From assembly GCF_047675955.1 (NCBI RefSeq), contig NW_027327632.1, forward strand, positions 186,001-250,000: 64,000 bases of DNA, in the 5' to 3' direction. Below are positions 34,945 through 47,800 of the stretch, piece after piece (the stretch's first letter is position 1; the number at the start of each line of letters is the position of its first letter). Made by a program: the position numbers and the translations under genes. The notes under the pieces are model-generated. The model was not told the DNA's origin and did no database searches. It was given only the letters and a program-made list of their open reading frames with translations. This DNA is from Chlorocebus sabaeus (Eukaryota; Chordata; Mammalia; Primates; Cercopithecidae).

Positions 34945-35992
34945 TAGACTGGCTCAAACCGGTTTTAACTGTCTCATTACGTACCAGACCGGGTCTACCA
35001 GGATTTGAACGGCTCAAACCAGACTCAAACAGGACCAGACCAGCTAAAACCGGTTTGAACCGGCTCAAACCAGACCAGACAGGCCCAAACCGGATCAAAC
35101 CGGACCAGAACGGTTCAAACCAGTTTTGACCGGCTCAAACCAGTGTCAAACGGGTTTTGACCAGATCAAAAGAGGCCAGACGGGCTCCAACCAGTTTTGA
35201 CCGGCTCAAACCGGACTCAAACCGGACCAGATCGGCTCAAACCTGTTTTGACTGGGTCAAACCGGACTCAAACCGGACCAGACCGGCTCAAACCGGTTTT
35301 GATCGGCTGAAACCACACTCAAAGCGGACTAGACCGTCTCAAAACCGTTTTGAACTGCTAAACCGGACTCAAACAGGAAGAGACCGGCTAAAACTGGCTC
35401 AAGCCACACCAGACCAGCTCAAACTGGCTGAAACCAGACCAGAACATCTCAAACCGGTTTTCACAGGCTCAATCCGGACTCATACGTGCTTTGACCGGGT
35501 CAAACCAGGCCACACGGGCTCGAACGGGTTTGGACTGGCTCAAACCGGTCTCAAACCGGCCCCGACCGGTTCCAACCGGTTTTGAGAGGCTCAAACAGGA
35601 TCAGACCTGCTCAAAACGAACCAGACCAGCTGAAACCGGTTTTAACCGGCTCAAACCGGACTATAACGAGACCAGACCGGCTCAAACCGGTTTTCACCTT
35701 CTCAAACTAGACCAGACCTGCTCAAACCGGTTCAAACCAGACCAGATCGGCTGAAACCGGTTTTGAACGGCTGAAACCGGACTCAAAAGGGACCAGACAA
35801 TCTCAAACCTCTTTTGACCGTATTAGACAGGCTCAAACCGGTTTTGACCGTCTCAAACTGAAACAGACCGGCTCAAACTGGTTTTGATCGGCTTAAACCG
35901 GACTCAAACCGGAACGGAACAGACCGGCTCAAACCGGACTTAAACGTGTTTTGACTGGCTCCAACCGTATCAAACCGCACCAGATCTGCTCT
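34945..35992 (+). repeat. 3.2 kb higher-order unit, copy 3 (1048 bp, internally deleted)
   Basis: This follows copy 1 and copy 2 closely up to about 35943 (CCGGACTTAAAC). It then jumps straight to the unit's last segment (CCAACCGTATCAAACCGC and CAGATCTGCTCTTAG). About 2.1 kb of the unit is missing. The next landmark follows at 35993. Confidence 0.82.
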
Positions 35993-37293
35993 TAGACTGG
36001 CTCAAACCGGTTTTAACTGTCTCATTATGGACCAGACCGGGTCTACCAGGTTTTGAACGGCTCAAACCGGACTCAAACCGGACCAGACCGGCTAAAAACC
36101 GGTTTGAACCGGCTCAAACCAGACCAGAACGGCCCAAACTGGATCAAACCGGATCAGAACGGCTCAAACCAGTTTTGACCGGCTCAAACCAGTGTCAAAC
36201 GTGTTTTGTCCGGATCAAACCACGCCAGACAGGCTCCAACTGGTTTTGACCGGCTCAAACCAGACTTAAACCGGACCAGATCGGCTCAAACCTGTTTTGA
36301 CTGGGTCAAACCGGACTCAAACCGGACCAGACAGGGTCAAACCGGTTTTGACTGCCTCAAACCGGACTCAAACCGGACTAGACCGACTCAAAACGGTTTT
36401 GAACTGCTCAAACTGGACTCAAACAGGAAGAGACCGGCTAAAACTGGCTCAAGCCACACCAGACCAGGTCATACCGGCTCAAACCAGACCAGAACATCTC
36501 AAACCGGTTTTCACAGGCTCAATCCGGACTCATACGTGCTTTGACCCGGTCAAACCAGGCCACACGGGCTCGAACCGGTTTGGACCTGCTCAAACCGGTC
36601 TCAAACAGGAACAGACAGGCTCAAACGGGAACAGACGAGCTCAAACCGGCTCACAACAGACCAGAACGTCTCAAACCTTCTCAAACCGGACCAGAACATC
36701 TCAAACCGGTTTTCACCGGCTCAAACCGTTCTCATATGGGTTTTGACCAGATCAAACCAGGCCAGACGGGATCAAACCGGTTTTGACTGGCTCAAACAGG
36801 ACTCAAACAGGCCCAGACCGGTTCCAATCAGTTTTGACAGTCTCAAACCGGAGCAGACCGGCTCAAACCGAACCAGAACGGCTGAAACCGGTTTTGACCG
36901 GCTCAACCCAACCAGACTGCCTCTAACAAGACCAGACCGGCTCAAACCATCTCAAACCTGACCAGACCGGCTCAAACGGGTTTTGAACGATTCAAACTGA
37001 TCCGGACCGACTCAAGCCGGTTTTGACCGGCTCACACCAGACTCAAACGGGTTTTGACCAGATCAAACCAGGCCAGACCGGCTCAAACCGATTTTGACAG
37101 GCTCAAACCAGACTCAAACCAGACCAGACCGGCTCAAAGCTGTTTTGACTGGCTCAAATCGGACTCAAACTGGACCAAACCGGGTCAAACCGGTTTTGAC
37201 CGGCTGAAACCGGAACGGACCAGACCGCCTCAAAACGGACTCACACATGTTTTGACCGGCTCCAACCGGATAAAACCGCACCAGACCGGCTCT
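35993..37293 (+). repeat. Diverged related unit, 1301 bp
   Basis: This starts with the landmark and resembles the first 0.7 kb of the 3.2 kb unit, including the shared TGTCAAAC, GGCTCCAAC and GACTGGGTCAAACC variants. It has many more substitutions than copies 1-3 show among themselves, so it marks the edge of the recently homogenised zone. Confidence 0.6.
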
Positions 37294-40200
37294 TAGACTG
37301 GCTCAAACCGGTTTTACCTGTCTCATTACGGACCAGACCGGGTCTACCAGGTTTTGAAGGGCTCAAACCGGACTCAAACCGGACGAGACCGGCTAAAACC
37401 GGTTTGAACCGGCTCAAACGCGACCAGACTGCCTCAAGCCATATCAAACCGGACCAGAAAGGCTCAAGCCAGTTTTGACCGCCTCAAACCAGAGTCAAAC
37501 GGGTTTTGACCAGATCAAACCAGGCTACACCAGCTCAAACCGGTTTTGAACGGATCATACCAGCCCAGAACAGCTCAAACCGGATCAAACCCGACCAGAC
37601 CGGCTCAAACCAGTTTTGACCGGCTCAAACAGTATAAAACCAGTTTTGACCGGATGAACCCGGACCAGAGGGGCTCAAACCGGTTTTGAACGGCTCAAAC
37701 CATCTCAAACAAGTTTTGACCGGATGAACCCGGACCAGAGGGGCTCAAACCAGTTTTGACCAGCTCAAACCGTCTCAAACCAGTTTTGACCAGATGAAAC
37801 CGGACCAGAACGGCTCAAAACGGTTTTGACCTGCTCAAACGGGACTCAAACCCGACCAGATAAGATCAAACTGGTTTTGACAGGCTCAAATCTAATCAAA
37901 CCACACCAGACTAGCTCAAACCGGATCAAACAGCAGCAGACAGGCTCAAACCGGTTTTGACCAGCTCAAACCGGACGAGACGGGCTCAAACCGCTTTTGA
38001 CCGGCTCAAACCCGACCAGACGGGCTCTAACCCGAGCAGACCGGCTCAAACCAGCTAAAACCTGACCAGACCAGCTCACACCGGTTTTGAACGGTTCAAA
38101 CCAAACCAGACCGACTCAAATCGGTTTTGAAGGGCTGAAACCGGACTCAAACCGGACCAGACCGGCTCAAACTTATTTTGACCGTATTAGACCGACTCAA
38201 AACTGTTTTGACCGTCTCAAACCGAACCAGACTGGCTCGAACCAGTTTTGATCGGCTTAAACCAGATTCAAAATGGAACGGAACAAACCGGCTCAAACCG
38301 GACTGAAACCGGTTTTTACCGCCTCAAACCGGACTCAAATCCGAGCAGACCGGGTCAAACATGTTTGACCGTATTAGGCGGGCTCAAACCAGTTTTGACT
38401 GGCTCAAACTGGACGAGATGGGCTCAAACCGGTTTTGACCGGCTCAAAGTGGACCAGAGCATCACAAACCGGACTCAAACCGGACTCAAACCGGACCCAA
38501 CCTGGACCAGACCAGCTCAAACCGGTTTTGACCGGCTCAAACCGCACTCAAAGGGGTTTTGACCAGATCAATCCAGGCCAGACGGTCTCAAACCGATTTT
38601 GACCGGCTCAAACCGGACTCACACCGGACCAGACCGGCTCCAACCTCTTTTGACGGGCTCAAACCGGACTCAAACTGGACCAGACTGGCTCAAACCAGTT
38701 TTGACTGACTCAAACCGGAACGGACCAGATCAGCTCAAAACGGACTCAAACGTGTTTTGACCGGCTCCAACCGGATCAAATCGCACCAGACCGGCTCTTA
38801 GACTGGCTCAAACCGGTTTAAAACCTTCTCATTACGGACCAGACCGGGTCTACCAGGTTTTGAGTAGCTCAAACTGGACTCAAACCGGACTAGACCGGCT
38901 CAAACCGGTTTGAACCGGCTCAAACCACACCAGACCGGCTCAAATGTGATCAAACCGGACCAAAACAGCTCAAACCAGCTTTGACGGGCTCAAACCAGAG
39001 TCAAACGGGTTTTGACCAGATCAAACCAGGCCAGACCGGCTCAAACCGGATTTGACTCGCTCAAAAAAGACTTAAACCGGAACAGACCAGCTCAAACCGG
39101 TTTTGACAGGATGAAACCGGACTCAAACCGGACTAGACCGGCTCAAACCGGTTTTGAACGGCTCAAACCAGACTCAAACAAGAAAAGAACGGCTCAAACA
39201 GGAACAGACGAGCTCAAACCAGCTCACACCAGACCAGAACGGCTCAAACCTTCTCAAACCGGACCAGAACATCTCAAACCGGTTTTCATCGGCTCAAACA
39301 GGACTCATATGGGTTTTGACCGAATCAAGCCAGGCCAGACCGGCCCAAACCGGTTTTGACTGGCTCAAACCAGACTCAAACTGGCCCAGACCAGTTCCAA
39401 TCGATTTTGACAGGCTCAAACCGGACCAGACTGGCTCAAACCGAACCATACCGGCTGAAACCGGTTTTGACCGCCTCAAACCGGACTAAAACATGACCGG
39501 ACCGGCTCACACCGGATCAAACCAGGCCACACCGGCTCAAACCGGTTTTGACTGGCTCAAACCGGAATGGACCAGACCGCCTCAAAGCAGACTCAAACAT
39601 GTTTTGACCGGCTCCAACCAGATCAAACCGCAACCGACCGGCTCTTAGACTGGCTCAAACCAGTTTTAACCGTCTCATTACGGACCAGACCGGGTCTACC
39701 AGGTTTTGAACGGCTCAAACCAGTCTCAAACCAGACGAGACCGGCTAATACCGGTTTGAACCGGCTCAAACCACACCAGACAGGCTCAAACAGGATCAAA
39801 CCGCCCCAGAACGGCTCAAACCAGTTTTGACCGGCTCAAACCAGAGTCAAACGGGTTTTGACCAGATCAAACCAGGCCAGACCGGCTCAAACCGGTTTTG
39901 ACCGGCTCAAACCGTACTCAAACCGGACCAGACCGGCTCAAACCTGTTTTGACTGGCTCAAAAAGGACTCAAACCGGAACAGACCGGCTCAAACCGGTTT
40001 TGACTGGCTGAAATCGGACTCAATCCGGTTTAGACCGCTTCAAAGCGGTTTTGAACGGCTCAAACCAGACTCAAACAGGAACAGACCGGCTCAAACAGGA
40101 ACAGACCGGCTCAAACCGGCTCACACCAGACCAGAACGGCGCAAACCGGCCCAAACCAGACCAAAACATCTCAAATCGGTTTTCACCGGTTCAAACCAGG

Positions 40201-41430
40201 CCAGACCGGCTCAAACCGGTTTTGACCGGCTCAAACCGGACTCAAACCGGACCAGATCGGCTCAAACCTGTTTTGACTGGGTCAAACCAGACTCAAACCG
40301 GACCGGACCGGCTCAAACCGGTTTTGACCGGCTGAAACCGGGCTCAAACCGGACTACACCGGCTCAAACCGCTTTTGAACGGCTCAAACCGGACTCAAAC
40401 AGGAACAGACCGGCTAAAACCAGCTCAAGCCACACCAGACGGGCTCAAACCGGCTCAAAACGGACCAGAACATCTCAAACCGGTTTTCGCCGGCTCAACC
40501 CAGACTCATACGGGTTTTGACCGGATCAAACCAGGCCAGACCGGCTCAAACCGGTTTGGACTGGCTCAAACCAGACTCAAACCGGCCCAGACCGGTTCCA
40601 ACCGGTTATGACAGGCTCAAACCGGACCAGACTTGCTCAAAACGAACCAGACCAGCTGAAACCAGTTTTAACTGGCTCAAACTGGACTAAAACCGGACCA
40701 GACTGGCTCAAACCGGTTTTCACCAGCTCAAACCAGACCAGACCGGCTGAAACCGGTTCAAACCGGACCAGACCGTCTCAAACCGGTTTTGACCGGCTCA
40801 AACCGACTCAAACCAGTTTTGACCGGATGAAACCGGACCAGACCAGCTCAAAACGGTTCTGACCTGCTCATACCGGACTCAAACCGGACCAGATTGGCTC
40901 AAACTGGTTTTGACTGACTCAAATCTAATCAAACCGGACCAGACCAGCTCAAACGGGATCAATCTGCTGCAGACCGGCTCAAACCGGTTTTCACCGGCTC
41001 AAACCGGACGAGATGCACTCAAACCGGCTTTGACCGGCTCAAACCCAACCAGACCGTCTCTAACCACACCAGACCGGCTCAAACCAGCTCAAACCTGACC
41101 AGACTGGCTCAAACGGGTTTTGAACGATTCAAACTGATCCGGACCGACTCAAGCCGGTTTTTACCGGCTCACACCAGACTCCAATGGGTTTTGACCAGAT
41201 CACACCAGGCCAGACCGGCTCAAACCGATTTTGACAGGCTCAAACCGGACTCAAACCAGACCAGACCAGCTCAAAGCTGTTTTGACTGGCTCAAATAGGA
41301 TTCAAACTGGACCAAACCGGCTCAAACCGGTTTTGACCGGCTGAAACCGGAACGGACCAGACCGCCCCAAAACGGACTCACACATGTTTTGACCAGCTCC
41401 AACCGGATCTAACCGCACCAGACCGGCCCT
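37294..41430 (+). repeat. About 4.1 kb higher-order unit, copy 1 (4137 bp)
   Basis: Three landmark-delimited segments of 1505, 847 and 1785 bp (landmarks at 37294, 38799 and 39646) are repeated in the same order from 41431. Shared private text includes CAGTATAAAACCAGTTTTGACC (near 37630 and 41768), CCAGAGGGGCTCAAACC, and AGATTCAAAATGGAACGG (near 38263 and 42331). Confidence 0.75.
39858..40520 (+). other. Longest open frame of the satellite, judged non-coding
   Basis: A 220-codon frame is open here, and many others of 60-200 codons lie on the same satellite strand. The translation is a degenerate repeat of FDRLKPDSNRTRPAQTG (17 residues), which is simply the 51 bp unit read in one frame. No signal peptide, membrane segment or known domain is visible. 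Copies differ by stops and frameshifts as freely as by substitutions, and no recurring ribosome or promoter context is seen. The openness follows from a unit divisible by three on a strand with few stop triplets. Confidence 0.85.
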
Positions 41431-44400
41431 TAGACTGGCTCAAACCGGTTTTAACCGTCTCATTACGGACCAGACCGGGTCTACCAGGTTTTGAAGGGCT
41501 CAAACCGGACTCAAACCGGACGAGACCGGCTAAAACCGGTTTGAACCGGCTCAAACGCGACCAGACTGCCTCAGGCCGTATCAAACCGGACCAGAAAGGC
41601 TCAAGCCAGTTTTGACCGCCTCAAACCAGAGTCAAACGGGTTTTGACCAGATCAAACCAGGCCAGACCAGCTCAAACCGGTTTTGAACGGATCAAACCAG
41701 ACCAGAACGGCTCAAACCGGATCAAACCCGAACAGACCGGCTCAATCCGGTTTTGACCAGCTCAAACAGTATAAAACCAGTTTTGACCGGATGAACCCAG
41801 ACCAGAGGGGCTCAAACCGGTTTTGACCGGCTCAAACCGTCTCAAACCAGTTTTGACCGGATGAAACCGGACCAGACCGGCTCAAAACGGTTTTGACCTG
41901 CTCAAACGGGACTCAAACCGGACCAGATAGGATCAAACCGGTTTTGACTGGCTCAAATCTAATCAAACCAGACCAGACCAGCTCAAACCGGATCAAACAG
42001 CAGCAGACCTGCTCTAACCGGTTTTGATCAGCTCAAACCGGACGAGACGGGCTCAAACCGCTTTTGACCGGCTCAAACCCGACCAGACGGGCTCTATCCC
42101 GAACAGACCGGCTCAAACCAGCTAAAACCTGACCAGACCGGCTCACACCGGTTTTGAACGGTTCAAACCAAACCAGACCGACTCAAATCGGTTTTGAAGG
42201 GCTGAAACCGGACTCAAACCGGACCAGACCGGCTCGAACCTATTTTATCCGTATTAGACCGACTCAAACCGGTTTTGACCATCTCAAAACGAACCAGACT
42301 GGCTCGAACCAGTTTTGATCGGCTTAAACCAGATTCAAAATGGAACGGAACAAACCGGCTCAAACCGGACTGAAACCGGTTTTTACCGCCTCAAACCGGA
42401 CTCAAATCCGAGCAGACCGGGTCAAACATGTTTTGACCGTATTAGACGGGCTCAAACCAGTTTTGACCGGCTCAAACCGGACGAGATGGGCTCAAACCGG
42501 GTTTGACCGGCTCAAAGTGGACCAGACCGGCACAAACCGGACTCAAACCGGACTCAAACCGGACCCAACTCAGACCAGACCGGCTCAAACCGGTTTTGAC
42601 CGTCTCAAACCGGACTCAAAGGGGTTTTGACCAGAACAATCCAGGCCAGACCGGCTGAAACCGATTTTGACCAGCTCAAACCGGACTCACACCGGACCAG
42701 ACCGGCTCCAACCTGTTTTGACTGGCTCAAACCGGACTCAAACTGGACCAGACTGACTCAAACCAGTTTTGACCGAATCAAACCGGAATGGACCAGATCG
42801 GTTCAAAACGGACTCAAACGTGTTTTGACCGACTCCAACCGGAACAAACCACACCAGACCGGCTCTTAGACTGGCTCAAACCGCTTTAAACCTTCTCATT
42901 ACGGACCAGACCGGGTCTACCAGGTTTTGAACGGCTCAAACCGGACTCAAACCGGACCAGACCGGCTGAAAACGGTTTGAACCGGCTCAAACCAGACCAG
43001 ACCGGCTCAAATGTGATCAAACCGGACCAAAACGGCTCAAACCAGTTTTGAGGGGCTCAAACCAGAGTCAAACGGGTTTTGACCAGATCAAAGAAGGCCA
43101 GAACGGCTCAAACCGCTTTTGACCGGCTCAAACCGGAACGGACCAGACAGCCTCAAAGCGGACGCAAACATGATTTGACCGGCTCCAACCAGATCAAACC
43201 GCACCCGACCGGCTCTTAGACTGGCTCAAACCAGTTTTAACCGTCTCATTACGGACCAGACCGGGTCTACCAGGTTTTGAACGGCTCAAACCGGACTCAA
43301 ACCGGACCAGACCGGCTACAACCGGTTTGAACCGGCTCAAACCAGACCAGACAGGCTCAAACCTGATCAAACCGCCCCAGAACGGCACAAAACAGTTTTG
43401 ACCGGCTCAAACCAGAGTCAAACGGGTTTTGACCAGATCAAACCAGGCCAGACCGGCTCAAACCGGTTTGGACCGGCTCAAACCGGACTCAAACCGGACC
43501 AGAACGCCTCAAACCTGTTTTGACTGGCTCCAAAAGGACTCAAACCGGAACAGACCGTCTCAAACCGGGTTTGACTGGCTGAAACCGGACTCAAACCGGA
43601 CTAGACCGGCTCAAACCGGTTTTGAACGGCTCAAACCGGACTCAAACAGGAACAGACCGGATCAAACAGGAACAGACCGCCTCAAACCGGCTCACACCAG
43701 ACCAGAACGGTGCAAACCGGCCCAAACCGGACCAGAACATCTCAAACCGGTTTTCACCAGCTCAATCCAGACTGATACGGGTTTTGACCGGATCAAACCA
43801 GGCCAGACTGGCTCAAACCGTTTTAGACCGGCTCAAACCAGACTCAAACTTGCCCAGACCGGTTCCAACCGGTTTTGACCGGCTCAAACCTGACTCAAAC
43901 CGGACCAGACCGGCTCAATCCAGTTTTGATCGGCTAAAAGCAGACTCAAACCGGACTAGACAGGCTCAAACCTGTTTTGAACGGGTCAAACCATACTCAA
44001 ACAGGAACAGACTGGCTCAAACAGGAACAGACCGAATCAAACTGGCTCAAACCAGACCAGAACATCTCATACCGTATTTCACCAGCTAAAACAGGACTCA
44101 TACGGGTTTTCACCAGATCAAACAAGGCCAGACCGGCTCAAACCGGTTTTGACAGGCTCAAACCGGACCAGACCGGCTCAAACCGAACCAGACCTACTGA
44201 AATTGGTGTTGACCAGCTCAAACCGGACTAAAATCAGACCAGACCGGCTCAAACCGGTTTTGACCGGCTCAAATGAGACCAGAAAGGCTCAAACCGCAAC
44301 AAACCCGACCAGATAGGCTCAACCCGGTTTTGACCGGCTCAAATCTACTCAAACCGGACCAGACCAGCTCAAACCGGATCAAACAGCCGCAGACCGACTC

Positions 44401-44809
44401 AAACCAGTTTTGACCAGCGCAAACCGGACGAGACGGGCTCAAACCGGTTTTGACCGGTTCAAACCCAACCAGACTGGCTCTTACCCGAACAGACCGGCTC
44501 AAACTAGCTAAAACCTGACCAGACCGGCTCAAACCGGTTTTGAACGGTTCAAACCGGACTCAAACCGGCCCAGACCGGTTCCAATCAGTTTTCACAGGCT
44601 CAAACCGGACCAGACCGGCTGAAACCGGTTTTGACCAGCTCAAACCGGACTAAAACCTGACCGGACCGGCTCAAACCGGATCAAACCAGGCCAGACCGGC
44701 TCAAACCGGTTTTGACCGGCTAAAACCGGAGTGGACCACACCACCTCAAAACGGACTCAATCATATTTTGACCGGCTCCAACCGGATCAAACCGCACAAG
44801 AGTGGCTCT
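41431..44809 (+). repeat. About 4.1 kb higher-order unit, copy 2 (3379 bp)
   Basis: The segments are 1436, 350 and 1593 bp (landmarks at 41431, 42867 and 43217). The main difference from copy 1 is the middle segment, shortened by about 0.5 kb. The first segment lacks about 70 bp. Confidence 0.72.
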
Positions 44810-47800
44810 TAGACTGGCTCAAACCGGTTTTAACCATCTCATTACGGACCAGACCTGGTCTACCAAGTTTTGAAGGGCTCAAACCGGACTCAAACCGGAC
44901 CAGACCGGCTAAATCCCGTTTGAACCGGCTCAAACCAGACCAGAACGGCTCAAACGGGATCAAACCGGACCAAAACGGCTCAAACCAGTTATTGCGGGCT
45001 CAAACCAGAGTCAAACGGGTTTTGACCAGATCAAACCAGGCCAGACCGGCTCAAACCGGTTTTGACCGGTTGAAACAGGACTCAAACCGGACCAGACCGC
45101 CTCAAAACTGTTTTAACTGGCTGAAAAAGCACTCAAACCGGACCAGACCGACTCAAACCGGTTTAGACTGGCGGAAACCGGACTCATACCGGACTAGACT
45201 GGCTCAACCGGTTTTGAACTGCTCAAACCAGATACAAACAGGAGCAGACCGGCTCAAACAGGAACTGACCGGCTCAAACCGGCTAACACCAGACCAGACC
45301 GTCTAAAACCGGCTTAAGCAGGACCAGAACATATCAAACTGGTTTTCAACGGCTCAAAGCGGACTCATACGGGTTTTGACCAGATCAAACCAGGTCAGAC
45401 GGGCAAAAACCGGTTTTGACGGGCTCAAACTGGACTCAAACCGGACCAGACAGGCTCAAACCTGTTTTGACTGGCTCAAAAAGGACTCAAAAAGGAACAG
45501 ACCGACTCAATCCGGTTTTGACAGGCTGAAACAAGACTCAAACCGCACTAGGCCTGCTCAAACCGGTTTTGAACAGCTCAAACTGGACTCAAACAGGAAC
45601 AGACTGGCTCAAACGGGAACAGGCCGGCTCAAACCGGCTCACACCAGACCAGACCGGCTCAAACCGGCTCAAACCGGACCAGAACATCTCAAACCGGTTT
45701 TCACCGGCTCAAACCGGACTCATACGTGTTTTGACCATATCAAACCTGGTCAGACCGGCTCAAATCGGTTTTGAATAGCTCAAACTGGACTCAAACAGGC
45801 CCAGTCCGGTTCCAATCGGTTTTGACAGGCTCAAACTGGACCAGACCGGTTCAAAACGATCCAGACCGGCTGAAACCGGTTTTGACCAGCTCAAACCGGA
45901 CTAAAACCTGACCGGACCGGCTCAAACCGGATCAAACCAGGCCAGACGGGCTCAAACCGGTTTTGAATGGCTCAAACCAGAGTCAAACGGTTTTTGACCA
46001 GATTAAACCAGGCCAGACCGGCTGAAACCGGTTTTGACCGGCTCAAATCGGACTCAAACCGGTCCAGACCAGCTGAAACCTGTTTTGAGTGTCTCAAAAA
46101 AGGACTCAAACCGGAACAGACCGGCTCAAACCGGTTTTGACAGGCTGAAACCGACTCAAACCGGACTAGGCCAGCTCAAAGCGGTTTTGAACGGCTCAAA
46201 CCGGACTCAAACAGGACCAGATCGGCTCAAACCTGTTTAGACTGGGTCAAATGGGACTCAAACCGGACTAGACTGGCTCAAACCGGTTTTGAACGGCTCA
46301 AATCCGACTCAAATAGGAACAGACCGGCTCAAACAGGACCCGACCGGCTCAAAGCAGCTCAAACCAGACCAGAACATCTCAAATCGGTTTTCACCGGCTC
46401 AAACCAGGGTCAAACGGGTTTTGACCAGATCAAACCAGGCCAGACCGGCTCATACGGGTTTTGACCGGCTCAAAACGGACTCAAACAGGACAAGATCGGC
46501 TCAAACCTGTTTTGACTGGGTCAAATTGGACTCAAACCGACCAGACCTGCTCAAACCGATATTGACCGCCTGAAACCGGGCTCAAACCGGACTAGACCGG
46601 CTCACACCGCTTTTGAACGGCTCAAACCGGACTCAATCAGGAACCGACCGGCTAAAACCAGCTGAAGCCACACCAGACCGGCTCAAACCAGCTCAAACCG
46701 GACCAGAACATCTCAAACTGGTTTTCACCAGCTCAAGCCAGACTCATACGGGTTTTGACCGGATCAAACCAGGTCAGAATGGCTCAAACCGTTTTGGACC
46801 GGCTCAAACCAGACTCAAACTGGCCCAGACCGGTTCCAATGGGTTTTGACCGGCTCAAACCGGACTCAAACCGGACCAGACCGAATCAAACCTCTTTTGA
46901 CTGGCTCAAACCGGACCAGACTGGTTCAAACCAGTTTTGACAGGCTCAAACCGGAACGGACCAGACCGGCTCTAACTCGACCAGACAGGCTAAAACCAGC
47001 TAAAACCTGACCAGACCGGCTCAAACCGGTTTTGAACGGTTCAAACCGAACGAGACCGACTCAAACCCGTTTTGATGGGCTGAAACCGGACTCAAACCGG
47101 ACCAGACCCGCTCAAACTTATTTTGACCGTATTAGACCGGCTCATACCGGTTTTGACCGTCTCAAACCGAACCAGACTGGCTCAAACCAGTTTTGATTGG
47201 CTTAAACCGGATTCAAACCAGAACGGAACAGACCGGCTCAAACCGGACTGAAACCGGATTTTACCGCCTCAAACCGGACTCAAATACGAGCAGACCGGCT
47301 CAAACATGTTTTGACCGTATTAGACCGGCTCAAACCAGTTTTGACCGGCTCAAACCGCACGAGACGGGCTCAAACCTGTTTAACCGGCTCAAACTGGACC
47401 AGACTGTTACAAACCGGACTCAAACCGGACTCAAACCGGACCAGACCGGCTAAAACCGGTTTTGACCGGCTCAAACAGGACTCAAACGGGTTTTGACCAT
47501 ATCAAACCAGGCCAGACCGGCTTAAACCGATTTTGACCGGCTCAAACCGGACTCAAACAGGACCAGACCGGCTCACACCTGTTTTGACTGGCTCAAACCG
47601 GACTCAAACCGGACCAGACTGGCTCAAACCGGTTTTCACCGGCTCAAACCGGAACGGACCAGACCGGCTCAAAACTGACACAAACGTGTTTTGACCGGCT
47701 CCGACGGGATCAAACCGCACCAGACCGGCTCTTAGACTGGCTCAAACCGGATTCAACCGTCTCATTATGGACCAGACCGGGTCTACCAGGATTTGAACGG

